Shown here in pieces: positions 35,733 to 43,466 of a stretch of 64,000 nucleotides of DNA. The DNA is taken from assembly GCF_025140835.1 (NCBI RefSeq), contig NZ_CP081153.1, forward strand, positions 2,356,001-2,420,000, in the 5' to 3' direction. A model generated the notes under the pieces. That model searched no databases. It was not told the DNA's origin and worked only from the letters and a program-made list of their open reading frames with translations. The position numbers and the translations under genes were made by a program. The stretch is from Aliiroseovarius sp. M344. Lineage in GTDB: Bacteria; Pseudomonadota; Alphaproteobacteria; Rhodobacterales; Rhodobacteraceae. Numbering within the stretch: the stretch's first letter is position 1; every line of letters begins with the position of its first letter.

Positions 35733-36323
35733 TTATTGGGGTTCCGAAACGGTCAGGCCCAGCAGTCGCCAAGCCTGCATTCCGCCACGGTAATAGTGTA
35801 TTTTTTCAGCAGGATAGCCAGCTTCGATCATCCGGCGCGCGGCTGTCGGAGATTGGCCACACCAGTTGCCGTTGCAAAACAGCGCGACAGGCTTGGCCCC
35901 TTCGCAATCGAAGCCGTCGAAATCCACCTCGCATCCCAGCTCATCAAGACGATCGGCCGCTTCATTGTAAGGCATAGAGATTGCGCCCGGTATCGTGCCA
36001 CCCACATGATCGGCTGGCACACGACTGTCCACCACGATCACCTCGGGGTCTTGCAGCATCTCAAGCATCTCAAGCTCGCCAATAGGTGTCACGCCGGGGG
36101 CAGGCACCATCGGTTGCACACAGAAATTCGGACACGGGCGCGACGTCCGCGCCCATTCGCCGGTGACTTGATTGTCCTGATCAGGATTACGTGAAATCTC
36201 GACCGGGCCGGACGCGGTTTCAACGGTCACAGCGGCGACATCGGGGCGGATATTCACCCCCTCTGCCAATGCAGGCGCAGCCAACACCGCGGCTGTCAGG
36301 AAAGCGAATGCGTATTTCATCAT
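35733..36323 (-). CDS. Exported rhodanese-like domain protein
   Basis: A 196-residue protein with a Sec signal peptide (about 20 residues, cleavage after ALA). A Cys-Pro-Asn-Phe-Cys motif follows near residue 65, then a rhodanese domain: VIVVDSRVPADH, GAISMPYNEA, and the active-site loop FCNGNWCGQS with the catalytic Cys. Periplasmic rhodaneses carry sulfane sulfur or help redox folding; the extra CPNFC pair might bind a metal or form a disulfide. AGAGGGACTTC precedes the start. The ABM-domain gene upstream ends 10 bases before it. Confidence 0.82.
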   Translation of the reverse strand: MMKYAFAFLTAAVLAAPALAEGVNIRPDVAAVTVETASGPVEISRNPDQDNQVTGEWARTSRPCPNFCVQPMVPAPGVTPIGELEMLEMLQDPEVIVVDSRVPADHVGGTIPGAISMPYNEAADRLDELGCEVDFDGFDCEGAKPVALFCNGNWCGQSPTAARRMIEAGYPAEKIHYYRGGMQAWRLLGLTVSEPQ

Positions 36324-36333
36324 GAAGTCCCTC

Positions 36334-36654
36334 TCAGTCAAATGTCTCGAACACGTCATACATGACAGGCTCGAAGCTTTTGCACAGGGTCGCGATCTTG
36401 CGGTTGCGCTCGCGCATTTCGTCGGTGCGCAGCATGGCTTGAAAATCCTCTCGCCGTTTCCACTGGGAATAGTTGGCGATCCGGGTCTGGGCGTCGTTTA
36501 CATGCAGGCCAGCGGCCACGAAACCGGGCTGCTTCGAGATGAACTGATGATAGGCCTCGGTCAACGCGTCCAACAGATCCTGACACGTGCCGGGTGTCAT
36601 TTCGAACGTGGTGATAACGGTTTGATAATCGGGGGCTTTGCTGATCTTGGGCAT
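36334..36654 (-). CDS. Antibiotic-biosynthesis-monooxygenase-type (ABM) domain protein
   Basis: A 106-residue ferredoxin-like dimeric alpha-beta barrel protein: TTFEMTPGTCQDLLDAL, QPGFVAAGLHVNDAQTRIANYSQW, then DEMRERNRKIATLC. ABM proteins include small monooxygenases and heme or quinone-modifying enzymes, but many are uncharacterised. CAGGAGGAAGCC precedes the ATG. It lies just upstream of the exported rhodanese and is probably co-transcribed. Confidence 0.8.
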   Translation of the reverse strand: MPKISKAPDYQTVITTFEMTPGTCQDLLDALTEAYHQFISKQPGFVAAGLHVNDAQTRIANYSQWKRREDFQAMLRTDEMRERNRKIATLCKSFEPVMYDVFETFD

Positions 36655-36761
36655 GGCTTCCTCCTGTTGATAAGGAAAGCCTAAAGCCTTTCGCGCGACA
36701 GATGAATACGAGATTTGGGGGTGGGCGGAAATGGCTCACCCCCGGCCGAACCAATCACCGA

Positions 36762-37142
36762 TCAATCGAAGTCGAAAATCTCGGACAAGATCGACTTGCC
36801 GCGCTTGCGCTTGAAGCGCTTCGCATAACGATATTCGTCGTCATCGTCATCGTCGTCGTCATAGCGATGCCGATCTTTGCGGGACGGCTTCTTATACCGC
36901 TTGTCGTCATGACGTGCCGATCGGGGTTCTTCTGCCCGGATAGGGTCAGGTGCAGCAGGGGGCGTTGCCGGTGCAGGGATCGGGTCTGGATCGGGAAGCA
37001 CGACGGCTGGGGTCGCCTTTTCGATGATTTTGTCGAGTTCGCCACGGTCAAGCCAAACACCCCGACATTCGGGGCAATAGTCAATCTCGACGCCAAGACG
37101 ATCCATCATCAGAAGGTTGGTTCCATCAATCGGGCATTTCAT
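36762..37142 (-). CDS. TFIIB-type zinc-ribbon protein with aspartate tract
   Basis: A 126-residue protein. The first 40 residues form a zf-TFIIB ribbon: CPIDGTNLL with Cys3, then YCPECRGVWLDRGELDKII, a common bacterial module. A Pro/Ala-rich linker follows, then a basic segment (KRYKKPSRKDRHRY), a run of eight Asp, and a basic tail (RYAKRFKRKRGK) ending in ILSEIFDFD. GGAGGAGCCC precedes the start. Nucleic-acid or partner binding is likely; nothing more specific can be said. Confidence 0.8.
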   Translation of the reverse strand: MKCPIDGTNLLMMDRLGVEIDYCPECRGVWLDRGELDKIIEKATPAVVLPDPDPIPAPATPPAAPDPIRAEEPRSARHDDKRYKKPSRKDRHRYDDDDDDDDEYRYAKRFKRKRGKSILSEIFDFD

Positions 37143-37182
37143 AAACGGGCTCCTCCTGCCTTGCTGCAGGAAATGTAGTCAA

Positions 37183-37213
37183 GAAAAAGCGGGCCGCAAG
37201 TGCCCGCTTTCCC
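37183..37213 (-). terminator. Terminator of the universal stress gene
   Basis: On the minus strand the stem AAAGCGGG/CCCGCTTT (8 bp, nine-base loop) is followed by TTCTT. It lies 22 bases after the stop of the gene at 37235-37642. Confidence 0.7.
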
Positions 37214-37234
37214 CACGATCTTGTTATCAGCACG

Positions 37235-37642
37235 TTATCGCGAAACATGCACCGCACAAGGTGCGTGACGCACGACACGGGCTGCGGTCGAGCCAAGGAA
37301 AAAGTCGGTCAGGCCGGGCCGGTGCGATGCAACAACGATGCAATCGACGCCGTTATGTTTGGCGAAATCGACAATGGCATGACCCGCATGGCCGGACACA
37401 ACCTTGATTTCAATGTTGGCTTCTCCAGCCAGCGCTTCTTTCATGCGTGCCGCCAGTTCCTTTACATTGTCTTCCAACTGCCCTTCCGGCAGGTACTGGG
37501 CGACATAGGCGGGCACCTCTTCCATCACATGGAGTGCGGTGATTTTCGCACCTTTTGCTGAAAGCGCCTTGGCAATTTCCAAAGCTTCATTGGTATCCCG
37601 ATCATGATCCAGAGCGATTGGCACGAGGACATTCTTGTACAT
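37235..37642 (-). CDS. Universal stress protein UspA family
   Basis: A 135-residue UspA-fold protein. N-terminal VLVPIALDHD, AKITALHVMEEVPAYV, then the ATP-binding signature region VVASHRPGLTDFFLGSTAARVVRHAPCAVHV (GxxG-x9-G-S/T type). It should bind ATP and dimerise. AAGGAGCACCAAG precedes the ATG. It is monocistronic, closed by its own hairpin terminator, and divergent from the ffh leader region. Confidence 0.92.
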   Translation of the reverse strand: MYKNVLVPIALDHDRDTNEALEIAKALSAKGAKITALHVMEEVPAYVAQYLPEGQLEDNVKELAARMKEALAGEANIEIKVVSGHAGHAIVDFAKHNGVDCIVVASHRPGLTDFFLGSTAARVVRHAPCAVHVSR

Positions 37643-37756
37643 CTTGGTGCTCCTTTGTTTATGTGTTCAGTTTCTCCTTAACATTATGAGTCGCTGGCGA
37701 GTCGCTCTATGACACAGGTCAAACGGCTAGGGCTGCGCCAAATCGGCCGGCGTTCC

Positions 37757-37785
37757 TTGACAATAAAGGACAAGCGGGCTAATTC
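37757..37785 (+). promoter_or_regulatory. Sigma-70 promoter of the ffh operon
   Basis: -35 TTGACA (37757-37762), exact 17-base spacer, -10 TAATTC (37780-37785). Predicted start near 37792, giving a leader of about 157 bases before ffh. Confidence 0.6.
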
Positions 37786-37857
37786 CGCCCCAACTCCGGG
37801 AGTCGAATAGCTTCCGGTCCCATGGCTTATGCCGGGATCGCCCTCTGTCAGCGCGTT

Positions 37858-37877
37858 GCGCCCACAGGGGCGCTTTT
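37858..37877 (+). terminator. Terminator-like hairpin in the ffh leader
   Basis: Stem GCGCCC/GGGCGC, loop ACAG, then TTTT. It lies between the predicted promoter and the ffh ATG, so it could act as an attenuator. Confidence 0.4.
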
Positions 37878-37948
37878 GGTTTGAAGTTTGGAATTGCGCA
37901 GCCCGCCCCTTATCTATGGGGCAAATGAAACGGCAAAGGAGCCGAGAT

Positions 37949-39445
37949 ATGTTCGAGAGCCTGTCAGATCGCCTATCCGGTGTCTTTGACCGCCTGACGA
38001 AACAGGGTGCGCTGTCCGAGGATGACGTAAAAACCGCGCTGCGCGAAGTGCGTGTGGCTTTGCTTGAGGCGGACGTCTCGCTGGCCGTTGCGCGTGATTT
38101 CGTCAAGAAAGTTCAGGAACAGGCCACCGGTCAGGCCGTCACCAAGTCAGTAACGCCCGGCCAGCAGGTCGTGAAAATCGTACATGACGCGCTGGTCGAG
38201 GTTCTGACCGGTGAAGGCGAGCCCGGCGCGCTGAAAATCGACACCCCCCCTGCCCCGATCCTGATGGTCGGCCTGCAGGGCGGCGGTAAGACGACCACGA
38301 CCGCCAAACTGGCCAAACGTCTGCAAGAAAAAGACGGCAAGCGCGTGCTTATGGCGTCACTTGACGTTTATCGGCCCGCCGCCATGGATCAGTTGGCGAT
38401 CCTCGGCACGCAAATCGGTGTCGATACATTGCCGATCGTTCCGGGCCAAAAACCCGTCGACATTGCGAAACGCGCCAAACAGCAAGCGACCATGGGTGGC
38501 TATGACGTCTATATGCTCGATACAGCTGGCCGTTTGCATATCGACGAAGTCCTGATGGACGAGGTCGAGCAGGTCTCGAAAGTTGTCACCCCGCGCGAAA
38601 CCCTTCTGGTCGTTGACGGCCTGACCGGGCAGGTCGCCGTCGAGGTCGCGCAAGAGTTTGATGACAAGGTCGGCATCTCTGGCGTGGTTCTGACCCGTAT
38701 GGATGGTGATGGTCGCGGTGGTGCGGCGCTGTCCATGCGTGCTGTCACCGGCAAGCCGATCAAGTATGTCGGCCTTGGCGAAAAGATGGACGCGCTGGAA
38801 ACCTTCGAACCTGAGCGGATCGCCGGTCGTATCCTTGGCATGGGCGACATCGTTTCGCTGGTCGAAAAAGCCCAGGAAACCATCGAGGCCGAACAGGCCG
38901 AGCGCATGATGAAGCGCTTCCAGAAAGGTCAGTTCAACATGAACGACCTGAAGATGCAGCTGGAACAGATGATCAAGATGGGTGGCATGCAGGGTGTCAT
39001 GGGGATGATGCCGGGCATGGGCAAGATGGCCAAACAGGCCGAGGCCGCCGGCATGGATGACAAGGTTCTGAAACGCCAGATCGCCCTGATCCAGTCCATG
39101 ACCAAACGCGAACGCGCCAACCCCCAGCTTCTGCAGGCCAGCCGCAAGAAACGGATCGCCAAAGGGGCTGGGCTGGAAGTGTCCGAGCTGAACAAGCTTC
39201 TGAAAATGCAGCGCCAGATGGGCGACATGATGAAGAAGATGGGCAAGATGGGCAAAGGCAAGATGCTGAAACAAGCCATGTCTGGCATGTTCGGCAAAGG
39301 CGGCGGAATGCCCCCCGGCATGGACCCGTCGTCGATGGACCCGAAAGCGCTTGAGCAAGCGGCCAAAGCCATGGGCGGCAAGTTGCCCGGACTTGGTGGC
39401 GCGGGACTGCCCTCCGGCCTGTCTGGTTTCGGGAAGAAAAAGTAA
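37949..39445 (+). CDS. ffh: Signal recognition particle protein Ffh (SRP54)
   Basis: A 498-residue GTPase that binds SRP RNA and signal sequences for co-translational targeting. The N domain (MFESLSDRLSGVFDRL) is followed by the G domain with P-loop GLQGGGKTTT, DTAGRLHID and TRMDGDGRGG, then a methionine-rich M domain (KMGGMQGVMGMMPGMGKM, and further Met clusters) with an extended Gly/Pro/Met tail. AAGGAGCCGAGAT sets the start at 37949, not the longer open frame. It is the first gene of a tightly packed run into rpsP. Confidence 0.96.
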   Translation: MFESLSDRLSGVFDRLTKQGALSEDDVKTALREVRVALLEADVSLAVARDFVKKVQEQATGQAVTKSVTPGQQVVKIVHDALVEVLTGEGEPGALKIDTPPAPILMVGLQGGGKTTTTAKLAKRLQEKDGKRVLMASLDVYRPAAMDQLAILGTQIGVDTLPIVPGQKPVDIAKRAKQQATMGGYDVYMLDTAGRLHIDEVLMDEVEQVSKVVTPRETLLVVDGLTGQVAVEVAQEFDDKVGISGVVLTRMDGDGRGGAALSMRAVTGKPIKYVGLGEKMDALETFEPERIAGRILGMGDIVSLVEKAQETIEAEQAERMMKRFQKGQFNMNDLKMQLEQMIKMGGMQGVMGMMPGMGKMAKQAEAAGMDDKVLKRQIALIQSMTKRERANPQLLQASRKKRIAKGAGLEVSELNKLLKMQRQMGDMMKKMGKMGKGKMLKQAMSGMFGKGGGMPPGMDPSSMDPKALEQAAKAMGGKLPGLGGAGLPSGLSGFGKKK

Positions 39446-39446
39446 C

Positions 39447-40010
39447 ATGATATCGCCCGTCACCCTTCCCTGCCCCGGCGCCCATATCGCCGAAGCTGCC
39501 CGCAAGGCACTTCCCGTTCTGCGCACAGAGCGGCTGGTGCTACGCGCGCCGGTGCTGGACGATTTCGCGGTGTTCCAACGGCTGTTCTCGCTGCCCTCAG
39601 CGAAGTTCATGGGACAGACACCGGGTGACGAGGATATCTGGGCACAGTTCACCAACTATGCCGCCGGATGGGTCCTGCGTGGTGACGGCATGTTTACCGT
39701 GTGTCACGACGACACCATCGTGGGCTTTGTCTTCGCCGGTGTCGAACCCGGCGACCAAGCGATTGAGCTTGGCTTTTTCATCGCGCCCGAAGCCCAACGT
39801 CAGGGCTTTGCATTCGAAGCTGCCAATGCCGCCTTGGCGCATCTGCGCAGCATCGGGCCAGATATGATCGTCAGCTATGTCGATCCCGCCAACACCGCCA
39901 GTCAGGCACTGGTCGCGAAGCTTGGTGGTCAACAGACCGGTACATTGGATGGGTCGCTGGTCTTCTCTTATGCGCTGGACGGCGATGGCAGCCCGGAGGC
40001 GTATTCATGA
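39447..40010 (+). CDS. GNAT-family N-acetyltransferase (RimJ/RimL-like)
   Basis: A 187-residue acetyltransferase. LRTERLVLRAPVLDDF opens the RimJ/RimL-type fold, and the acetyl-CoA loop is EAQRQGFAFEAANAAL around residues 113-128. The start lies 2 bases after the ffh stop, and its stop overlaps the next acetyltransferase gene. The pair probably arose by duplication. A role in acetylating ribosomal protein N-termini is possible from the location but not shown. Confidence 0.85.
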   Translation: MISPVTLPCPGAHIAEAARKALPVLRTERLVLRAPVLDDFAVFQRLFSLPSAKFMGQTPGDEDIWAQFTNYAAGWVLRGDGMFTVCHDDTIVGFVFAGVEPGDQAIELGFFIAPEAQRQGFAFEAANAALAHLRSIGPDMIVSYVDPANTASQALVAKLGGQQTGTLDGSLVFSYALDGDGSPEAYS

Positions 40011-40534
40011 CGCTTTCGCTCAACATTCCTGTTCTGACAACAGATCGCTTGGTTATGCGCGCGCCTTGTGAAGCCGACTTCACCGCCGAGGCGGATTTCT
40101 ATACATCAGACGCGTCCAAGTTCGTTGGCGGACCGATGCCAGCCCACCGCACTTGGCGGTTGCTGGCAACCATTCTGGGCCATTGGGTGATGCGCGGATA
40201 CGGTTTTTGGGCGCTCGACGACAAGGCGACAGGCACGTATCAGGGCCGCGTCGGCTTGTGGTTCCCGCATGGTTGGTCCGAGCGAGAGATCGGGTGGACC
40301 CTGATGCCAAATGCGATTGGCAAGGGCTACGCGACCGAGGCTGCAGCTGCAGCCCGGGCACATGCTTACGGCGCGCTTGGCTGGGACACGGCAATCTCGC
40401 AGATCGATCCGGAAAACGAAGCCTCGAAAGCCGTCGCGCGCCGTTTGGATGCACGTTTCGAGGCCATGTATGAAGACCCGGAATACGGTCCGACTGAAAT
40501 CTGGCGACACCCAGCCCCGGAGGATTGCCAATGA
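40007..40534 (+). CDS. GNAT-family N-acetyltransferase, second copy
   Basis: A 175-residue paralogue of the preceding gene: LTTDRLVMRAPCEADF at the N-terminus, EIGWTLMPNAIGKGYATEAA with the acetyl-CoA-binding loop, and IDPENEASKAVARRLDARF, the usual helix of this family. It overlaps both neighbours (ATGA at each end). The two proteins share the same order of motifs, consistent with tandem duplication. Confidence 0.85.
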   Translation: MTLSLNIPVLTTDRLVMRAPCEADFTAEADFYTSDASKFVGGPMPAHRTWRLLATILGHWVMRGYGFWALDDKATGTYQGRVGLWFPHGWSEREIGWTLMPNAIGKGYATEAAAAARAHAYGALGWDTAISQIDPENEASKAVARRLDARFEAMYEDPEYGPTEIWRHPAPEDCQ

Positions 40535-40827
40535 CCGACGCCGTCACCCTCGCCGATGAACTTTTGAAAGAACATCGCCAGTCGATAGACCGGCTGGATG
40601 CGATCCTGGTCTATACGCTGGGCGAACGCTTCAAGCACACGCAGGCGGTCGGCAAGCTGAAGGCCGAACATGACCTGCCGCCCTCTGACCCGGCGCGCGA
40701 GGCCAAACAAATCGAACGTCTGGAAGACCTGGCACGCCTTGCCGATCTGGACCCCGAATTCGCCAAAGAATTCCTGAACTTCATCATTGATGAGGTGATC
40801 AGGCATCACAAGAAACACCAAGAATGA
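40531..40827 (+). CDS. Chorismate mutase family protein (AroQ type)
   Basis: A 98-residue all-helical protein of AroQ size: LLKEHRQSIDRLDAILVYTLGERFKHTQAVGKLKAEHDLPPSDPAREAKQIERL in outline, with Arg, Lys and Glu residues at the expected places (HRQSIDRLD, VGKLKAEH, REAKQIERL). It would convert chorismate to prephenate for Phe/Tyr synthesis. The start overlaps the GNAT stop. This small AroQ gene upstream of rpsP is a common arrangement in Rhodobacteraceae. Confidence 0.87.
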   Translation: MTDAVTLADELLKEHRQSIDRLDAILVYTLGERFKHTQAVGKLKAEHDLPPSDPAREAKQIERLEDLARLADLDPEFAKEFLNFIIDEVIRHHKKHQE

Positions 40828-40873
40828 TTGGGGCCAGGCCCCGCTCAAATAGCTAGTAAAAAGGAAAACTCTC

Positions 40874-41287
40874 ATGGCTATGAAAATTCGTCTCGCCCGT
40901 GGCGGCTCGAAAAAACGTCCCTTCTACCGCGTTGTCGCAACAGACTCGCGCATGCCGCGCGATGGTCGCTTCATCGAAAAGCTGGGCACCTATAACCCGC
41001 TGCTGCCGAAAGATTCGGAAGAGCGTGTAAAGCTGGACATGGAACGCGTTCAGTACTGGCTGGACCAAGGCGCGCAGCCGTCTGACCGTGTGTCGCGCTT
41101 CCTTGAAGCTGCTGGCGTTCTGGAGAAGAAAGAGCGCGCGAACCTGAAAAAAGGTGCGCCCGGCAAGAAAGCCCAAGACCGCGTACAGGAAAAGGCTGAC
41201 AAAGCCGCTGCCGCTGCTGAAGCTGCTGCTGCCCCTGCCGAAGCCCCAGCTGAAGAGGCACCCGCCGAAGAAGCAACTGCTGAATAA
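40874..41287 (+). CDS. rpsP: 30S ribosomal protein S16 with acidic Ala-rich tail
   Basis: A 137-residue S16. The core (residues 1-80: [48 protein letters not shown]) is canonical. An extra 50-residue tail, first basic then Ala/Glu/Pro-rich ([19 protein letters not shown]), is longer than E. coli S16 and typical of alphaproteobacteria. AAAAAGGAAAACTCTC precedes the ATG. Confidence 0.97.
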   Translation: MAMKIRLARGGSKKRPFYRVVATDSRMPRDGRFIEKLGTYNPLLPKDSEERVKLDMERVQYWLDQGAQPSDRVSRFLEAAGVLEKKERANLKKGAPGKKAQDRVQEKADKAAAAAEAAAAPAEAPAEEAPAEEATAE

Positions 41288-41314
41288 TTATTTCCAAGCA
41301 GGAGCGGATCTGAC

Positions 41315-41944
41315 ATGCACACCTTTTCCAAGGCGTTTCAGTCGGATCTTGAAGATCTGATGCGTTGGCGGCGCGATGTGCGCCGCTTTCGCCCAGACCC
41401 AGTGGACGAGGCGCTCCTGCAGGAGTGCCTCGACGCGTTTTTGCTGGCCCCTTCTGTGGGGTTGTCAGAACCGTGGCGGGTGATCCGCGTGGACAGCGCG
41501 CAGGCGCGCGCTGCGGCGTTGGCCAATTTCAGCACTGCCAACAATGAAGCGTTGCGCGGGTATTCCGGTGACAAGGCCCAGCTTTATGCCGGGTTGAAGC
41601 TGTCCGGGATGCAAGATGCCCCGATCCAATTGGCCGTATTCAGCGACGAAGCGACAGACAAAGGCGCCCAGCTGGGCGCAGGCACCATGCCCGAGATGCG
41701 ACGCTATTCGGTCGTGTCGGCCATCATGTTGTTCTGGCTGGCGGCGCGCGCACGCGGACTTGGCTTGGGTTGGGTGTCGATCCTTGACCCGGACCAGCTT
41801 TGTCGCGACCTTGACGTACCGAAAGATTGGCAGCTGGTTGGGTATTTCTGTTTGGGGTGGCCAGAAACGGTCGATGACAGCCCCGAACTGGAACAATCCG
41901 GGTGGGAAGCCCGGCGCGGCGCACTTCTGGTCGAACGCCGCTGA
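41315..41944 (+). CDS. bluB: 5,6-dimethylbenzimidazole synthase BluB
   Basis: A 209-residue flavodoxin-reductase-like enzyme that breaks reduced FMN with oxygen to make the lower ligand of vitamin B12. The BluB pattern is clear: WRRDVRRFRPDPVDE, FLLAPSVGLSEPWRVIRV, YAGLKLSGMQDAPIQLAVF, LGAGTMPEMRRYSVV, GLGWVSILDP. It lies between rpsP and rimM, an odd place for a cobalamin gene, 27 bases after rpsP and so probably on the ribosomal transcript. No other cob genes are in the window. Confidence 0.93.
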   Translation: MHTFSKAFQSDLEDLMRWRRDVRRFRPDPVDEALLQECLDAFLLAPSVGLSEPWRVIRVDSAQARAAALANFSTANNEALRGYSGDKAQLYAGLKLSGMQDAPIQLAVFSDEATDKGAQLGAGTMPEMRRYSVVSAIMLFWLAARARGLGLGWVSILDPDQLCRDLDVPKDWQLVGYFCLGWPETVDDSPELEQSGWEARRGALLVERR

Positions 41945-41967
41945 GGATAAGCTAGGAAAGGTGTGTC

Positions 41968-42117
41968 ATGGGTTTGCTTTTTCGTCCCTTTCGGTTGATC
42001 CTGATTGTTGGCGCTGGCTTTCTTGCCGGGTTGCTGTTTGAACGAAACTCGATGATCGACCGCTGCCTTGATCGTGGCGGTGCTGTGGATCAGGGCATTT
42101 GCGTAGGTGGGAAATGA
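41968..42117 (+). CDS. Small single-pass membrane protein, 49 aa
   Basis: The frame begins [18 protein letters not shown], with one hydrophobic helix (about residues 8-25), then a polar tail with Cys33 and Cys45 ([15 protein letters not shown]). AGGAAAGGTGTGTC is a good ribosome site, and the stop overlaps the rimM ATG (ATGA), which argues strongly for translation. The Cys pair would face the periplasm if the N-terminal Arg residues stay inside. No function known to me. Confidence 0.75.
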   Translation: MGLLFRPFRLILIVGAGFLAGLLFERNSMIDRCLDRGGAVDQGICVGGK

Positions 42118-42626
42118 GCGACGATCGAATTTGCGTGGGCGCAATTGCAGGTGCCTTTGGCGTTAAAGGCGAGTTGCGGGTCAAAAGCTTTTGCGCCGAC
42201 CCCGAAGCGATCGGCACCTATGGCCCGCTATGGTCTGAAGATGGCAGCCGCCAGTTTACGCTGATCCTTGATCGCGCGATCAAAAACGGGTTCGCCGCCA
42301 CCATCGACGGGGTTAGGACGAAAGAGGACGCCGACGCTTTGAAAGGCGTGCGCCTGTTTGCCGACCGTGACGCCTTGCCCAGCCTACCCGATGACGAGTA
42401 TTATCACGCCGACCTTATCGGGCTTGAAGTGCTCGACACTGGTGGCCGCGTATTAGGCCGGGTGTCTGCGGTGCACAATCACGGCGCGGGCGATGTGCTT
42501 GAAGTGCAGGGGCCGGGTTTGAAAACCAACGCATTGCTGCCCTTCACCCTCGAGGCTGTGCCGACCGTCGATCTGGGCGCTGGTCGCGTTGTTGCGGACC
42601 CGCCCGAAGGGATTTTTCCCGAATGA
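42114..42626 (+). CDS. rimM: Ribosome maturation factor RimM
   Basis: A 170-residue 16S rRNA processing factor that binds S19. N-terminal [21 protein letters not shown] is the RimM signature, and the PRC-barrel part has [45 protein letters not shown]. The start overlaps the small membrane gene, and the stop overlaps the sulfotransferase-like gene. Confidence 0.95.
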   Translation: MSDDRICVGAIAGAFGVKGELRVKSFCADPEAIGTYGPLWSEDGSRQFTLILDRAIKNGFAATIDGVRTKEDADALKGVRLFADRDALPSLPDDEYYHADLIGLEVLDTGGRVLGRVSAVHNHGAGDVLEVQGPGLKTNALLPFTLEAVPTVDLGAGRVVADPPEGIFPE

Positions 42627-43429
42627 CGCATGTCATTGTCCATGCCGGCTTTCACAAGACCGGCACGACCAGCATGCAGAATTTCTTGAGCCAGAACCGT
42701 GCAGCCCTGTCGCCCTATTTCGACTATTACGGCCAACAGGATTTCCTGAACGCAGGCGCGGCAGCGCGGCTTTATGCCCAACGCCCGTTTCCCCACCGCC
42801 TGCACAGGTTTCGCAAGGCTTTTCGCAGGTTTCTTTCGTCGATCCCCGACCACAAGTTGATCGTGTTGTCGCGGGAGAGTTTTTCGGGCGGGATGCCGGG
42901 GCACCGAAAGCTGGGCGGCAGGATGATCACCTCGTATCATCAGGCTGCTTTGAAACTGGCCCGCGTTATTATCGCTGAGCTGCGCCGCCGGTTCGGGCGT
43001 GAGGTCGAGATCACGTTTTTCTATACCACGCGCAACCGCGAGGACTGGATCAAATCGGTGCATGGACACCTGCTGCGCTCGATCGACCTGACAGATGACC
43101 TTGACGCGTTTGCGGCGCGCTTCCCAGCCTTGATCGGACCGATACAAGAAGCCCAACGCATGTCGGGCGCTTTGTCCCCGGTCCCAGTCGTGACCGCCGC
43201 GTTGGAGGATTTCGCCAGCACCGCGCACGGGACCGCCGAGGCGATCTTGGATATGGCGGGCGTTCCAGGGCAAGTGCGTGACAAGCTGGACCCGGCCCCA
43301 CATTCCAACCAAGGGCAGCCCGACCATCTGCGCGACGCGTTTCTGGGCTTGAACCGGATGACCCTGTCCAAGCCCGAGCGAAAAGCCCGAAAAATCCAGC
43401 TTCTAAGCCCGCGCCAAACGCATCGCTGA
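42623..43429 (+). CDS. Sulfotransferase-like protein (PAPS-type P-loop)
   Basis: A 268-residue protein. The N-terminal [13 protein letters not shown] matches the 5'-phosphosulfate-binding loop of PAPS-dependent sulfotransferases, and [16 protein letters not shown] matches the 3'-phosphate region. It could sulfate a carbohydrate or lipid; a few such proteins are only structural relatives. It is coupled to rimM (ATGA) and lies 37 bases before trmD, splitting the usual rimM-trmD pair. No signal peptide is visible. Confidence 0.75.
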   Translation: MTHVIVHAGFHKTGTTSMQNFLSQNRAALSPYFDYYGQQDFLNAGAAARLYAQRPFPHRLHRFRKAFRRFLSSIPDHKLIVLSRESFSGGMPGHRKLGGRMITSYHQAALKLARVIIAELRRRFGREVEITFFYTTRNREDWIKSVHGHLLRSIDLTDDLDAFAARFPALIGPIQEAQRMSGALSPVPVVTAALEDFASTAHGTAEAILDMAGVPGQVRDKLDPAPHSNQGQPDHLRDAFLGLNRMTLSKPERKARKIQLLSPRQTHR

Positions 43430-43466
43430 CTTTTCAGCCCTGCTGAAACCCGCTAAGTGAGGCCGC

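Larger units (their letters stand above)
37643..37948. other. Divergent promoter region usp / ffh
   Basis: 306 bases between the divergent usp and ffh genes, holding a good sigma-70 promoter (37757-37785) and a hairpin with T tract (37858-37877) that would lie in the ffh leader. No further gene is seen. Confidence 0.55.

Noticed and set aside
38357..39655. A 432-codon minus-strand frame opposite ffh
   Set aside because: Antisense shadow of ffh, rich in His and Leu from Met-rich codons read backwards; no start signal.
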